Shown here in pieces: positions 23,940-33,500 of a stretch of DNA of 64,000 bases. The stretch's first letter is position 1, and each line of letters begins with the position of its first letter. Under the pieces are notes generated by a model. It saw only the letters and a list, made by a program, of their open reading frames with translations, was not told where the DNA came from and searched no databases. Source of the stretch: Agromyces aureus (lineage in GTDB: Bacteria; Actinomycetota; Actinomycetes; Actinomycetales; Microbacteriaceae); contig NZ_CP013979.1 in assembly GCF_001660485.1 (NCBI RefSeq), positions 930,001 through 994,000 of the forward strand. The letters are read 5' to 3'. The translations under genes were made by a program, and so were the position numbers.

Positions 23940-24703
23940 GCGCGGGCGAGTTCGACGGGCTCGTCGCGATCGTCACCGGCGGGGCGTCCGGTATCGGCCT
24001 CGCGACCGCCCAGACGCTGAGTGCGCGCGGCGCGACCGTCGCCGTGCTCGACCGGGCCCTCGACGGCCTGCCCGACGACCTCGTCGGGTTCACGGCGGAT
24101 GTCACCGATCGCCCCTCCATCGACGCGGCCGTCGCCCAGGTCGCCGAGCGGCTCGGCGGCATCGACATCGTCGTGAACAACGCCGGCATCAGCGCCGTCG
24201 GCACGGTCGCCGAGAACGACGACGCCGAATGGGCCCGCGTGCTCGACGTCAACGTGGTCGGCATGGCGAGGGTGACCGCCGCTGCGCTGCCGTGGCTGCG
24301 ACGCTCGGCCGCGGCATCCGTCGTCAACGTCAGCTCGATCGCCGCTCTCAACGGCCTGCCCCAGCGCGCGCTGTATTCGGCTTCGAAGGGCGCGGTGCTC
24401 GCGCTCACCTACGCGATGGCCACCGACCACGTGGCCGAGGGCATCCGCGTGAACTGCGTCTGCCCCGGCACGGTGCACACCCCCTTCGTCGACCGGATGC
24501 TGCAGGGCTTCGCCGATCCCGTGGCCGAGCGCGCCGCGCTCGACGCCCGCCAGGCCACGGGCCGCATGGTCGACCCCGTCGAGGTCGCCGCGGCGATCGC
24601 CTACCTCGCGAGCCCGCTCTCGGTCTCGACCACCGGCACCGCGCTCGACGTCGACGGCGGCGTCTCGCACCTGCGGCCGCGCCCCGCCGGGCGTCGCACG
24701 TGA
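23936..24703 (+). CDS. SDR oxidoreductase, likely 2-keto-3-deoxy-L-fuconate dehydrogenase
   Basis: A 255-residue classical SDR: TGGASGIG at residues 14-21, NNAG at 81-84, Ser 133/134, and Tyr 147 with Lys 151 (YSASK). The last part, YLASPLSVSTTGTALDVDGGVSHLRPRP, is the usual substrate-closing tail. By position, between the FAH hydrolase and the mutarotase, it should oxidise 2-keto-3-deoxy-L-fuconate to the 2,4-diketo acid using NAD+. Both ends overlap neighbouring genes by 4 bp, showing tight translational coupling. Confidence 0.87.
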   Translation: MSAGEFDGLVAIVTGGASGIGLATAQTLSARGATVAVLDRALDGLPDDLVGFTADVTDRPSIDAAVAQVAERLGGIDIVVNNAGISAVGTVAENDDAEWARVLDVNVVGMARVTAAALPWLRRSAAASVVNVSSIAALNGLPQRALYSASKGAVLALTYAMATDHVAEGIRVNCVCPGTVHTPFVDRMLQGFADPVAERAALDARQATGRMVDPVEVAAAIAYLASPLSVSTTGTALDVDGGVSHLRPRPAGRRT

Positions 24704-25023
24704 GACGCCTCGCCTCGGTCATCGGCCTGCCCGCCGAGCACCGCGAGGAGTACGAGCGCCTGCACGCCGAGGTCTGGCCCGCGGTGCTCGCCAGACTGAC
24801 GGCGAGCAACATCCGCAACTACTCCATCTACCGGCACGGCGAGGTGCTCTTCGCCTACATGGAGTACGTGGGCGACGACCTCGAGGCCGACCTGGCCGCG
24901 ATCGCCGCTGACCCCGAGACGCAGCGGTGGTGGTCGGTGTGCGAGCCGCTGCAACGGCCGTTCGCCGAGCGGGCCGAGGGCGAGTGGTGGATGGAACTGC
25001 CCGAGATCTTCCACCTCGACTGA
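24700..25023 (+). CDS. L-rhamnose/L-fucose mutarotase (RhaM family)
   Basis: A 107-residue dimeric alpha-beta-barrel protein of the RhaM family. It has VIGLPAEHREEYERLHAEVWPAVLARLTASNIRNYSIYRHGEVLFAYMEY, with the catalytic His of LHAEVWP and the Tyr pair, ending in EWWMELPEIFHLD. It converts alpha and beta anomers of a 6-deoxyhexose and speeds entry into the dehydrogenase step. The GTG start overlaps the SDR stop as GTGA. Family membership strengthens the case that the cluster handles L-fucose or L-rhamnose. Confidence 0.88.
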   Translation: MRRLASVIGLPAEHREEYERLHAEVWPAVLARLTASNIRNYSIYRHGEVLFAYMEYVGDDLEADLAAIAADPETQRWWSVCEPLQRPFAERAEGEWWMELPEIFHLD

Positions 25024-25083
25024 GCGGATGCCTCGGGGCGCAACCCGGGTCGCGGCCGGCATCCGGCACGGCATGATGGCGGT

Positions 25084-25881
25084 ATGGCTCCAGAGATCCC
25101 GGGCATGACCGACATGCCGGCACCGCAGTTCGTGATGAGCACCAACGGGCGCCGCATCGCGACGTACTCGTGGGGCGACGACGACGCGACCACCGTGCTG
25201 CTCGTGCACGGGTTCGCGTCGAGCGCCCGCGACAACTGGGTCAACACCGGCTGGGTGCGCGACCTGACGCGCGCCGGCTACCGTGTGCTCGCGATCGATC
25301 AGCGCGGGCACGGGGCGAGCGACAAGCCCTACCTCGACCGCGCCTACGTCATGGACCTCTTCGTCGAAGACGTCGTGACCGTGCTCGACGACCACCTGCT
25401 CGAGAGCGTGCACTACGTCGGCTACTCGCTCGGCGCTCGCGTCGGATGGCAGGTCGCCGTCGCGCACCCCGAGCGCGTCGACCGGGCCGTGCTCGGCGGC
25501 ATCCCCGACGGACGCCCGCTCGCACGCCTGCAGATCGACCAGGCCCGCGCCTACCTCGAGCACGGCACGCCCGTCGAAGATCAGGTCACGCGCAATTACG
25601 TGACCCTCACCGAACGCGTGCCCGGCAACGACCTCGCGGCGCTCATCGCGCTCGCCGAAGGCATGCGACTCGGCGACGCCGACCCCGATGTCTCGAATCC
25701 GCCGCCGCAGCGCGTGCTCTTCGCGACGGGTTCCGAGGACGCGATCCTCGAACGCTCTCGCCTGCTCGCGGCCGCCACACCGGGAAGCACCTTCCTCGAA
25801 CTGCCCGGGCGCCACCACTTCAACGCGCCCGTGTCGCGGGAGTTCCGCCACGGCGCGGTGGCGTTCCTCGGCGAGGACTGA
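25084..25881 (+). CDS. Alpha/beta hydrolase
   Basis: A 265-residue alpha/beta-hydrolase. The oxyanion-hole HG is in LLVHGFASSARDNW, the nucleophile Ser 115 in GYSLGAR, and the catalytic His in GRHHFNAPVS. The acid is probably Asp of GSEDAIL. The rather small cap (residues 135-200) suggests an esterase or a C-C hydrolase. It stands alone, 60 bp after the mutarotase gene, and could be read from the same transcript. No specific substrate can be named. Confidence 0.82.
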   Translation: MAPEIPGMTDMPAPQFVMSTNGRRIATYSWGDDDATTVLLVHGFASSARDNWVNTGWVRDLTRAGYRVLAIDQRGHGASDKPYLDRAYVMDLFVEDVVTVLDDHLLESVHYVGYSLGARVGWQVAVAHPERVDRAVLGGIPDGRPLARLQIDQARAYLEHGTPVEDQVTRNYVTLTERVPGNDLAALIALAEGMRLGDADPDVSNPPPQRVLFATGSEDAILERSRLLAAATPGSTFLELPGRHHFNAPVSREFRHGAVAFLGED

Positions 25882-25955
25882 CCTCGACGAGACCCGACGC
25901 CGCGCACGTCGCGCGTGGCACCGCGCGCGACGCGCATCGCACCGCACCGCGGCGC

Positions 25956-27053
25956 TCAGCCGAGCTCGAGCTCGAGCTCCAACCAGCCGGCGAGCTCGCG
26001 GATCTCGGCATCGACGGCGGAGCGAGTCGAACGATCGAACGCCGTGTCTTCGTGGATCGCGTGCACCGTGAACGTTCCGCGCTTGCGGTCGGCCCGGGCG
26101 TCGAGCTTGCCCACGAGCCGGTCGCCGTGCAGGATCGGCAGCGCGAAGTACCCCCAACGCCGTTTCGCCTCGGGCTTGTACATCTCGAGCGTGTACTCGA
26201 AGTCGAAGAGCTGCTGCGCACGCAGCCGGTCGTAGACGAGGCGATCGAACGGCGAGAGCAGCGCGGTGCGGCCGGTGAAACCCGACCGAACGGCGTCGAG
26301 CGCCGCGGCGTCGACGCGCCACTCGCCGGGCACGCCCTCGACCTCGGCCGGCTCGCCCGCAGCGCCGACGTCGACGGGTTCGAGCGGCATCTTGGTCGAC
26401 TTCGCCCTCGCGATGCCGAGCGCGGCGAGCCGCCGGACGTCTCGCTCGGCCGTCGCCTGTTCGAGCGAGAGCACCGGCGGAGCATCGAACGACGGATGGA
26501 TCCGCCCGGCGAGCGTGAAGAGCCGTTCGCGCCCGCGTCGGCCCGCGATGGCGATCTCGCCCTGCATGGCGAGGCACTCGAGCATCCGCCCGACGTTGCG
26601 GTTGTGGCTCCACCCGGTCGACTGCCACGGCACCACGCTCGTGTCCTCGAGGTCGCGTGACATGAGCGGCTCGGGGGAGGCCTCGAACCGGTTCAGGATG
26701 TCGCGTCGGAACGCCGCGTTCTGCTCGAGCCATTCCTTCGCTCTCGGCCAGGTCGGCCACGCGGCCATCTCGGCTCGGAAGAGCGGGAGGTCGTCGATCG
26801 GGCGCACGAGCGCGTCGAACTCGAACAGCGAGCGGTCGTGCTCGACGGCCTGCACGAGATCTGCAGGCCGGTACGCCGACCCGAGGCGACTCCACGCGAC
26901 GAGGTCGGCGTTCGGCGCGACGGCGGCGGTCGGATCGACCTGCAGCAGGGTGAGGTGGTGCACCGTCGCGACCAACCCGGTCGGCCGCTCGGCGGTGAGG
27001 AGCTGGGCCAGCACCGCCACGCGTCGTGCCGTCGCCTGGTCGAGACGGTGCAC
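25956..27053 (-). CDS. YcaQ/AlkZ-like DNA glycosylase (HTH_42), Q-x-D type
   Basis: A 365-residue HTH_42 protein from GTG 27053, five bases after the stop of the upstream oxidase gene. The catalytic loop is intact as Gln 38-Val 39-Asp 40 (LTLLQVDPTAAVAPNADLVAWSRLG), the Q-x-D form found in YcaQ. E. coli YcaQ unhooks interstrand crosslinks and N-alkyl lesions. The three winged-helix units and the beta barrel end (GYFALPILHGDRLVGKLDARADRKRGTFTVHAI) are normal for the family. It probably protects against alkylating natural products. Confidence 0.87.
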   Translation of the reverse strand: MHRLDQATARRVAVLAQLLTAERPTGLVATVHHLTLLQVDPTAAVAPNADLVAWSRLGSAYRPADLVQAVEHDRSLFEFDALVRPIDDLPLFRAEMAAWPTWPRAKEWLEQNAAFRRDILNRFEASPEPLMSRDLEDTSVVPWQSTGWSHNRNVGRMLECLAMQGEIAIAGRRGRERLFTLAGRIHPSFDAPPVLSLEQATAERDVRRLAALGIARAKSTKMPLEPVDVGAAGEPAEVEGVPGEWRVDAAALDAVRSGFTGRTALLSPFDRLVYDRLRAQQLFDFEYTLEMYKPEAKRRWGYFALPILHGDRLVGKLDARADRKRGTFTVHAIHEDTAFDRSTRSAVDAEIRELAGWLELELELG

Positions 27054-27058
27054 GAAGG

Positions 27059-28420
27059 TCAGCCCAGGATCGCCCGGTTGCCGCGGATCAGGCCTGCCGG
27101 GTCGACCCGCTGCTTCACGGCCGCCAGTCGCTCGAGCACCGCGGGCGGATAGGCGAGCGAGAGCGCGCCCGCGCCGAGCATCGACGGCACACCGCCGAAC
27201 GACTCGTGTCGTGCAGCGAGGTCGAGCAACGGTTGCAGTGCCGCGCCCGGATCGACGTCGGGGCTCATCAGCAGCACGCCCGCGTTGAGGAGCAGTGGGG
27301 CCTCGATCGCACCGACGGCGCTGAGGTTGGCTCCGAGCTCGTCTGCGGTCGCACCGCCCATGGCGCGAAGGCCGGCCCGGGTGAGACCGTGCGCGGCACC
27401 GGCGAGGAACGCCTCGACGAACTCGGACGCGAACGCGTCGTCGTCGCTGCCGATCGACGCCCCGAAGTCGGCGGTCGGCATGGGATCGGTCGGCTCGGCG
27501 ATGAGCGCAGCGAGCTGGCCGATGGTGAACGTCGTGAGCGAGTTCGCGATGGGCTCGGCGACCGCGAGCAGTCGCTCTGCGTAGCCGCGCCCTGTGGCCT
27601 CGTCGCCGACGTGCACCAGGCCGATCGAGGCGACCACGCGCCCGCGAAGGTGCGGGGGCATGACGTCGAGGTCGGGGAACTGCATCATCCCGATGTCGAG
27701 GCCGAGCTCGGGCACGTCGCGGGCGAGGGCGAAGGCCGCCGAGATCACGGCGACCGCACTCTCGGACGGGAAGACCAGCCCGCCCCCGAAGAGCGCCTCG
27801 CCGGGGAAGAGCTCGAGCTCGATCGCGGTGACCACGCCGAAGCCGCCGCCGCCCCCGCGGAGCGCCCAGATCAGGTCGGGGTCGTCGGCGTCGGAGACCC
27901 GGCGAGCGTGACGCCCGGCATCGACGAGCTCGACCGCCGAGATCGACCTCGCCGTGAGCCCATGGCGACGGCTGAACAGCGAGTGACCGCCGTTCAGGGC
28001 GAGCCCGACGACGTTGACCTCGGGGTTCGAGCCCGCGAGCCCGATGAGTCCGGTGCCGTCGAGCGCCTGCAGCGCCGCACCCCAGTTGACGCCCGCACCG
28101 ACGCGCAGCGTGCGGCCCTCGACGTCGACCGAGATCTCGTCGAACGCCGAGGGGCGGATCAGGATGACGCCCTCGAGCGAGTCGGTGGCGCCGTGGCCGT
28201 TCGGCTGCGTCGTGACGCCGAGCCCGGCGGCCGCAGCCGCGGCGAGGATCGCCTGCACGTCGGCGACGTCGGCCGGGGTGGCCACCGCAGCCGGCCATTG
28301 CTCGACGCTGAGGTTCCACGGCGATCTCGCGGCGTCGTACGCGGGTTCGCCCGGCAGCACGAGCGTGCCGGTCAGCGTGGTGCGGAGGTCTTCGAGCGCG
28401 GTCGCGCGGGCATCTGTCAT
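27059..28420 (-). CDS. FAD-linked oxidase (BBE-like)
   Basis: A 453-residue FAD_binding_4 oxidoreductase. The pyrophosphate loop is QPNGHGATDSLEGVILI, where the His may carry covalent FAD. AGSNPEVNVVGLALNGGHSLFSRRHG and WALRGGGGGFGVVTAIEL follow; the C-terminal stretch ends VKQRVDPAGLIRGNRAIL. The C-terminal BBE motif is short and the second covalent cysteine is not visible, so only single attachment is expected. GAGAGGGG precedes ATG 28420. It is probably an alcohol or sugar oxidase; the substrate is unknown. It forms a unit with the glycosylase downstream. Confidence 0.83.
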   Translation of the reverse strand: MTDARATALEDLRTTLTGTLVLPGEPAYDAARSPWNLSVEQWPAAVATPADVADVQAILAAAAAAGLGVTTQPNGHGATDSLEGVILIRPSAFDEISVDVEGRTLRVGAGVNWGAALQALDGTGLIGLAGSNPEVNVVGLALNGGHSLFSRRHGLTARSISAVELVDAGRHARRVSDADDPDLIWALRGGGGGFGVVTAIELELFPGEALFGGGLVFPSESAVAVISAAFALARDVPELGLDIGMMQFPDLDVMPPHLRGRVVASIGLVHVGDEATGRGYAERLLAVAEPIANSLTTFTIGQLAALIAEPTDPMPTADFGASIGSDDDAFASEFVEAFLAGAAHGLTRAGLRAMGGATADELGANLSAVGAIEAPLLLNAGVLLMSPDVDPGAALQPLLDLAARHESFGGVPSMLGAGALSLAYPPAVLERLAAVKQRVDPAGLIRGNRAILG

Positions 28421-28650
28421 CGGTGGAGCCCCTCTCATCCGCCGCACACGTTACTCGCGGCATCCGACATCGTCACGGGTTCGTCGATCGGCGGATGTCT
28501 CGCGGGTCCGCTTCGGGCGACGGATGCCGCAGGGCGGGCGCCCGGCCGGGCCACGTACGCTTGGGGCGCCAGTCACTTCGCCACGCGGCATCCGCCCTCC
28601 GTGTGCGAGAGGCATGCCCGAGCGAGCGTGCCGTCACCGAGAGGACCCCC

Positions 28651-30243
28651 GTGAGCCTGATCCGCCTGAACGACGTCGCCATCGAGTTCGACGGGCGACC
28701 CGTGCTGAAGGAGGCGTTCCTCAAGCTCAAGGCCGGCGACCGCGTCGGCCTCATCGGCAAGAACGGCACGGGCAAGACGAGCCTGCTCGAGGTCGTGCTC
28801 GGGCGCCGCGAACCGTCGGAGGGCACGCGCGACGTGACGCTCGGCACCACGATCGGCTACTTCTCGCAGTTCTCGGAGCTCGACGGCGAGCGGTCGATCC
28901 AGCAGACGCTGAGCGCGCACTTCGCCGATGTGCACGAGACCCAGGCCCGAATCGACGAGATCGGCCTGGCGCTCGCCGAGCCGATGGGCGACGACGAGAT
29001 GACGCGTCTGCTCACCGAGCAGGGCGGACTCTTCGAGCGCATGGACCACATCGGCGGCTGGACGTACGAGACCACGATCGACACCGTGCTCACGCGCCTC
29101 GGCTTCGACGCCGAGCGCCGCACCCTGCCGATCGAGCGGCTCTCGGGCGGATGGCGCAACCGGGCCGCGCTCGCGCAGATCCTCGTGCAGTCGCCCGACG
29201 TGCTGCTGCTCGACGAGCCGACGAACTTCCTCGACCTCGACGGCGTGAAGTGGATCGAGAACTGGCTCGCCTCCTTCGCGGGTGCCGTGCTCGTCGTCTC
29301 GCACGACCGCCAGTTCCTCGACGGCGTCGTGGACCGCATCATCGAGCTCGAGAACTACCGCCTGCAGGAGTACGAGGGCGACTACTCGGCCTACGTGCAC
29401 GCGAAGCAGTCGCGCCTGAAGATGCTCGAGAAGCAGTTCGCCCATGAGGAGGAGCTGCTGGCCTACGAGCAGGCCGCGTCGGCCGCGCGCCGGGAGGCAG
29501 CCCGCAACCCGTCGAACGCGGTCGCGCGTCGCCTCGCCGACATCAAGAAGCGGCAGGCGCCGCGCCCGATCGACCAGATCATCACGGGCATCTACGAGGG
29601 CCTGCGGGTCAGCAACGACCTGCTCACCGTCACCGGCCTCTCGAAGGGGTTCAACGGCACGCCGCTCTTCGAGAACGTCTCGTTCGACCTGCACCGCGGC
29701 GACCGGGTCGCGGTGCTCGGCTCGAACGGCTCCGGCAAGTCGACGCTGCTCGACGTGCTCACGGGCGAGACCGAGGCGGATGCCGGCAGCGTGCGCTGGG
29801 CGAAGGGGGCCAGGTTCGTGTCGTACAACCGGGTCTACGCCGAGCTGGACCTCACCGACTCGGTCGGCCACGCCGTGAACGCCTACCCCGACTCGCTCGC
29901 GTTCACCGCGACGAAGAAGTCCGTCAACCGGTTCCTCGCGATGCTGCAGTTCTCGGAGGCCGACCTGCAGCAGAAGATCGGCACGCTCTCGGGCGGGCAG
30001 CGCGCCCGAGTCGCGATCGCGCAGTGCCTGCTCTCGGGGGCCGCGGTGATCGTGCTCGACGAGCCCACGAACCACCTCGACATCACGTCGACGCAGGTCA
30101 TGGAGCGAGCCCTCACGCACTTCCCGGGCGCCGTCGTGGTCGTCAGCCACGACCGGTTCTTCGTCGACAAGCTCGCCGACCGCCTGCTCGTGTTCGAGGG
30201 CGGCGGTCGCGTGCGGGAGACGCCGGCGACCGGCGCGCTGTAG
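28651..30243 (+). CDS. ABC-F family ATPase
   Basis: A 530-residue protein with two ABC ATPase domains and no membrane segment. Domain 1 has GKNGTGKTS, LSGGWRNR and LLLDEPTN; domain 2 has GSNGSGKST, LSGGQRAR and VLDEPTNHLD. Between them is the charged linker (RLKMLEKQFAHEEELLAYEQAASAARREAARNPSNAVARR) that marks ABC-F translation factors. Members act on the ribosome, either as translation helpers or as antibiotic-protection proteins; this one cannot be placed between the two. The GTG start follows GAGAGGA. It stands alone and ends at a hairpin. Confidence 0.92.
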   Translation: MSLIRLNDVAIEFDGRPVLKEAFLKLKAGDRVGLIGKNGTGKTSLLEVVLGRREPSEGTRDVTLGTTIGYFSQFSELDGERSIQQTLSAHFADVHETQARIDEIGLALAEPMGDDEMTRLLTEQGGLFERMDHIGGWTYETTIDTVLTRLGFDAERRTLPIERLSGGWRNRAALAQILVQSPDVLLLDEPTNFLDLDGVKWIENWLASFAGAVLVVSHDRQFLDGVVDRIIELENYRLQEYEGDYSAYVHAKQSRLKMLEKQFAHEEELLAYEQAASAARREAARNPSNAVARRLADIKKRQAPRPIDQIITGIYEGLRVSNDLLTVTGLSKGFNGTPLFENVSFDLHRGDRVAVLGSNGSGKSTLLDVLTGETEADAGSVRWAKGARFVSYNRVYAELDLTDSVGHAVNAYPDSLAFTATKKSVNRFLAMLQFSEADLQQKIGTLSGGQRARVAIAQCLLSGAAVIVLDEPTNHLDITSTQVMERALTHFPGAVVVVSHDRFFVDKLADRLLVFEGGGRVRETPATGAL

Positions 30244-30248
30244 GGCTC

Positions 30249-30284
30249 CGGCGGCGCGATCGCACGATCGCGATCTCGCCGCCG
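30249..30284 (+). terminator. Hairpin after the ABC-F gene
   Basis: CGGCGGCG and GATCGC, split by one base (30249-30263), pair with GCGATC and CGCCGCCG (30270-30284) around a 6-nt loop, five bases after the stop. Confidence 0.75.
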
Positions 30285-30415
30285 TGTCGGGGTTGCGGCG
30301 CGGTCCGGCTGTGCGTCTCGGCGCTGCCCGGGCTCGTGGGTGGCACGATCCAGATCGTCGCGGCCCGGCGTGGCCCGTCGCGGCCCGTCGGAGGTCACCG
30401 GATCGCGCTCAACGG

Positions 30416-30444
30416 TTGACGTGCATGCGGAAAGCGATTACCGT
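30416..30444 (+). promoter_or_regulatory. Sigma-70-type promoter of the pectate lyase gene
   Basis: TTGACG (30416-30421), a 17-bp spacer, and TACCGT (30439-30444) lie 76 bp before the ATG. The spacer holds GAAAGCGATTACC, a half-match to the palindrome just downstream. Confidence 0.6.
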
Positions 30445-30460
30445 GCGAATCGAGCATCCG

Positions 30461-30478
30461 CGAGAAAGCGCTTTCTCG
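30461..30478. promoter_or_regulatory. LacI-type operator, 18-bp perfect palindrome
   Basis: CGAGAAAGCGCTTTCTCG lies about 10-25 bp downstream of the expected transcription start of the pectate lyase gene. AAAGCGCTTT is the usual core of LacI-family sites with a central CG. The regulator is not adjacent. Confidence 0.75.
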
Positions 30479-30519
30479 GCCAATCGACGCGGAACGACAC
30501 GATCTCGACGAGGAGACCC

Positions 30520-33500
30520 ATGCCCCAGCTGTCGCGCGCCCTCCGAACCTCCCTGGCGGCCCTGACTGTCGCGGCCCTCACCCTGACCGGAGCCGTCGGC
30601 GCGACCGCGCTCGGTCCGTCCACCGCCCTGAACGCGGGGAATCTCCCCATCGCCGACCTGGTCGCGATCACCCCGACCGGCAGCGACTTCACGATCTACG
30701 CCGCACCCGGCAAGAACGTGACGGTCGACGCCCACAACCGCATCTCCGATCGCGGCGAGGCGTTCACCAAGCGCATCAAGTTGAACGGTTCGGGCGCCCA
30801 AGCCGCCCGCTCGCTGCACTTCGAGGTCGCCGAGGCGGACGTGCCCACCGAGGTCTTCGTCGCCGCCCGCAGCGGCAGCGCGACGGCCGACCGCGCCGTC
30901 GCCCTGTACAACGCGGCGGGCGAGATCGGCCGGGCGCCGGCGCTCGCCGACGTCGACTCGAAGGCGGTGACCACCGAGCGCATTGCGATCACCTCGCCCG
31001 GCGAGTACTGGCTCGCGTCGCCGAGCTCGGGCGTCAACGTCTACTTCGCCCAGGTCGGACCGTTCGATCCGCAGACGCGTGCAGTCTGGGGCGAGGTCGC
31101 GACCCCGGTCATCACGTCGGTCGAACCCGACCCGGCGAACCCCGCGAACCTGCTCGTCGCCTACGAGGGCCTGCTCGGTGACGATGGCGGCGACGTGGTC
31201 TACGCCAGCCTTCACTCCGCGGACGGCGCGGTCGTCGACCAGACGCTCGCGGCGACGGACGGCACCACGGGAACCCTCGCGTTGACGCCGCCGGCGTCGG
31301 GTGCGTACGAGGTCGAGGTGCGGCTCACCCGTGCGGGCGAGGCATCCGCCCTCATCTCGGCTCGTGCCGCGGTCGAGGACTTCTCGCTCCCGCTCGCCGG
31401 GCCGACCGTGACGGGCGCGCTGACGAGCGGCATCGTCGGCGGCTCGGCCACCGTGACGCTCTCGTGGTCGGCGACCGCCGAGGCCGACTCGTACTCCGTC
31501 GAGGCGAGCACCGGCGGCGCGCCGTTCGCCACCGTCGCCTCGAACCTCACCGGCACCACGGCCGACGTCCCGGGCTTCACGCCGGGCGCGAGTCATCAGG
31601 TACGCATCGTCGCCCACCGCGGCACCGAGTCCGCGACCGGAGTGGAGACGACCGTCGACGTTGCCGGCGAGGTCGAACGCTGGCAGATCGCCGACGTCGG
31701 GTCGAACGCCGGGTCGGGCGGCTCGGTGCTCGAGCACGACGACGGATCCATCACCTTCGACGCGAAGGCCAGCTCGACCAAGCTCGCCAACAGCGAGGAC
31801 GGGTTCCAGTACTTCTACACGCAGGTCGACCCCGCGACCGAGAACTTCACGCTGACCGCGACGTTCCGCGTCGACGACGCGACCGCGAAGGACGCCCAGT
31901 CCGGGTTCGGCGTGCTCGCCGTCGACGACCTCGTGCCCGGCCTCTCGGCCGCGAGGTACTTCAACTCCGCCGGTGCGCTGCTCACCCGCTACCCCTTCGG
32001 CACCGGCGCCGGCGAGTGGCAGGACGGCACGCCCGGGGCGCGCTTCGTGCACGGCTACACGGGCGCGACGACCGACAACACGGCCGGCACCCGCGACATG
32101 AGCGATTCCGAGGCGTTCGACTGGGAGTACCGCCCCGACGCGGTCGGCCCGAAGTTCGCCGCGGGCGACGAGTACGAGCTGACGCTGCGCAAGTCCAACA
32201 CCGGGTACCACGCCATCTGGCATCGCGACGGACAGGACCTCGAGGTCATCCAGTACGACCCGGACATGCTCGACGTGCAGAACGCGGGTGCGTCGTTCGT
32301 CGGACTCGCGGTGGCCCGCAAGATCCAGGTGACCGTCACCGACTGGGAGTTCACGACCATCCTGCCCGCCGACGACGAGCCGAGGCAGGACCCGCCCACC
32401 GAGTACATTCCGGCGACCCTCGCGGTCGACGTGACGCGCACCACCCCGGAGTCCAGCCTCGACGTGCCGCTCGTCGCGAACATGTACGGCACCGGCCAGA
32501 TCATCGACGCTGCGGGCGAGGTCGTCGCCGGCGACGTGCCGCTCACGCCGGGGGAGCGCGTGCTCGTGCCCGTCCACCTGGAGCCCGGCGTGAACGAGCT
32601 CACGGCACGGTTCCTGCCCGCGGCCGAGCAGCCGCACCTCGGCGAGTACGAGCAGGTCGAGTCGACCGAGCCGGTCGACGTGCCGCTCACCGTCACGGTC
32701 GACTCGTTCGGCGAACCCGGCCAGTCGATCCGCGTCGCACCCGACGGCACTCCCGAGGGCGACGGCACGACGGCGTCGCCGCTCGACCTGCACACCGCCG
32801 TCGCCTTCGCGCAGGCCGGGCAGCAGATCGTGCTCGAGGGCGGAACCTACGCGCTGACCCGCAAGGTCGTCGCCGAGCGCGGACGCGACGGCACCGCCGC
32901 GGCTCCGATCACCCTCATGTCGGAGCCCGGCACGCGAGCCGTGCTCGACCTCACGGATTCGCCCGACGGTGGCCTCGTGCTCCGGGGCGACTGGTGGCAC
33001 GTGTACGACCTGGAGATCACCGGCTCCGCCGACAAGCGGAAGCCCATGCTCATCCAAGGCCACCACAACATCGTCGAGCGGGTCGAGTCGCACCACAACA
33101 TGGACACCGGCATCCAGATCTCCGGATCCGAGGCGGAGCCGCCCGCGTTGTGGCCGACCGACAACCTGGTCGTCTCGTCGGTGTCGCACGACAACGCCGA
33201 CCTCGGCGGCAACGACGCCGATGGCTTCGCGGCGAAGCTCAGCGTGGGCGAGGGCAACGTGTTCCGCTCGAACATCGCGTACAACAACATCGACGACGGC
33301 TGGGACCTCTACGCCAAGTCGACGACCGGCCCGATCGGCACCGTCGTCGTCGAGGACTCGGTCGCCTACGACAACGGATGGCTGCAGGCCGACCCGAGCC
33401 GCACCGGCGAGGGCAACGGGTTCAAGCTCGGCGGGGAGTCCATGCCCGGCGACCACCTGCTGCGCAACTCGGTCAGCTTCGGAAACCTCGCCACCGGCGT

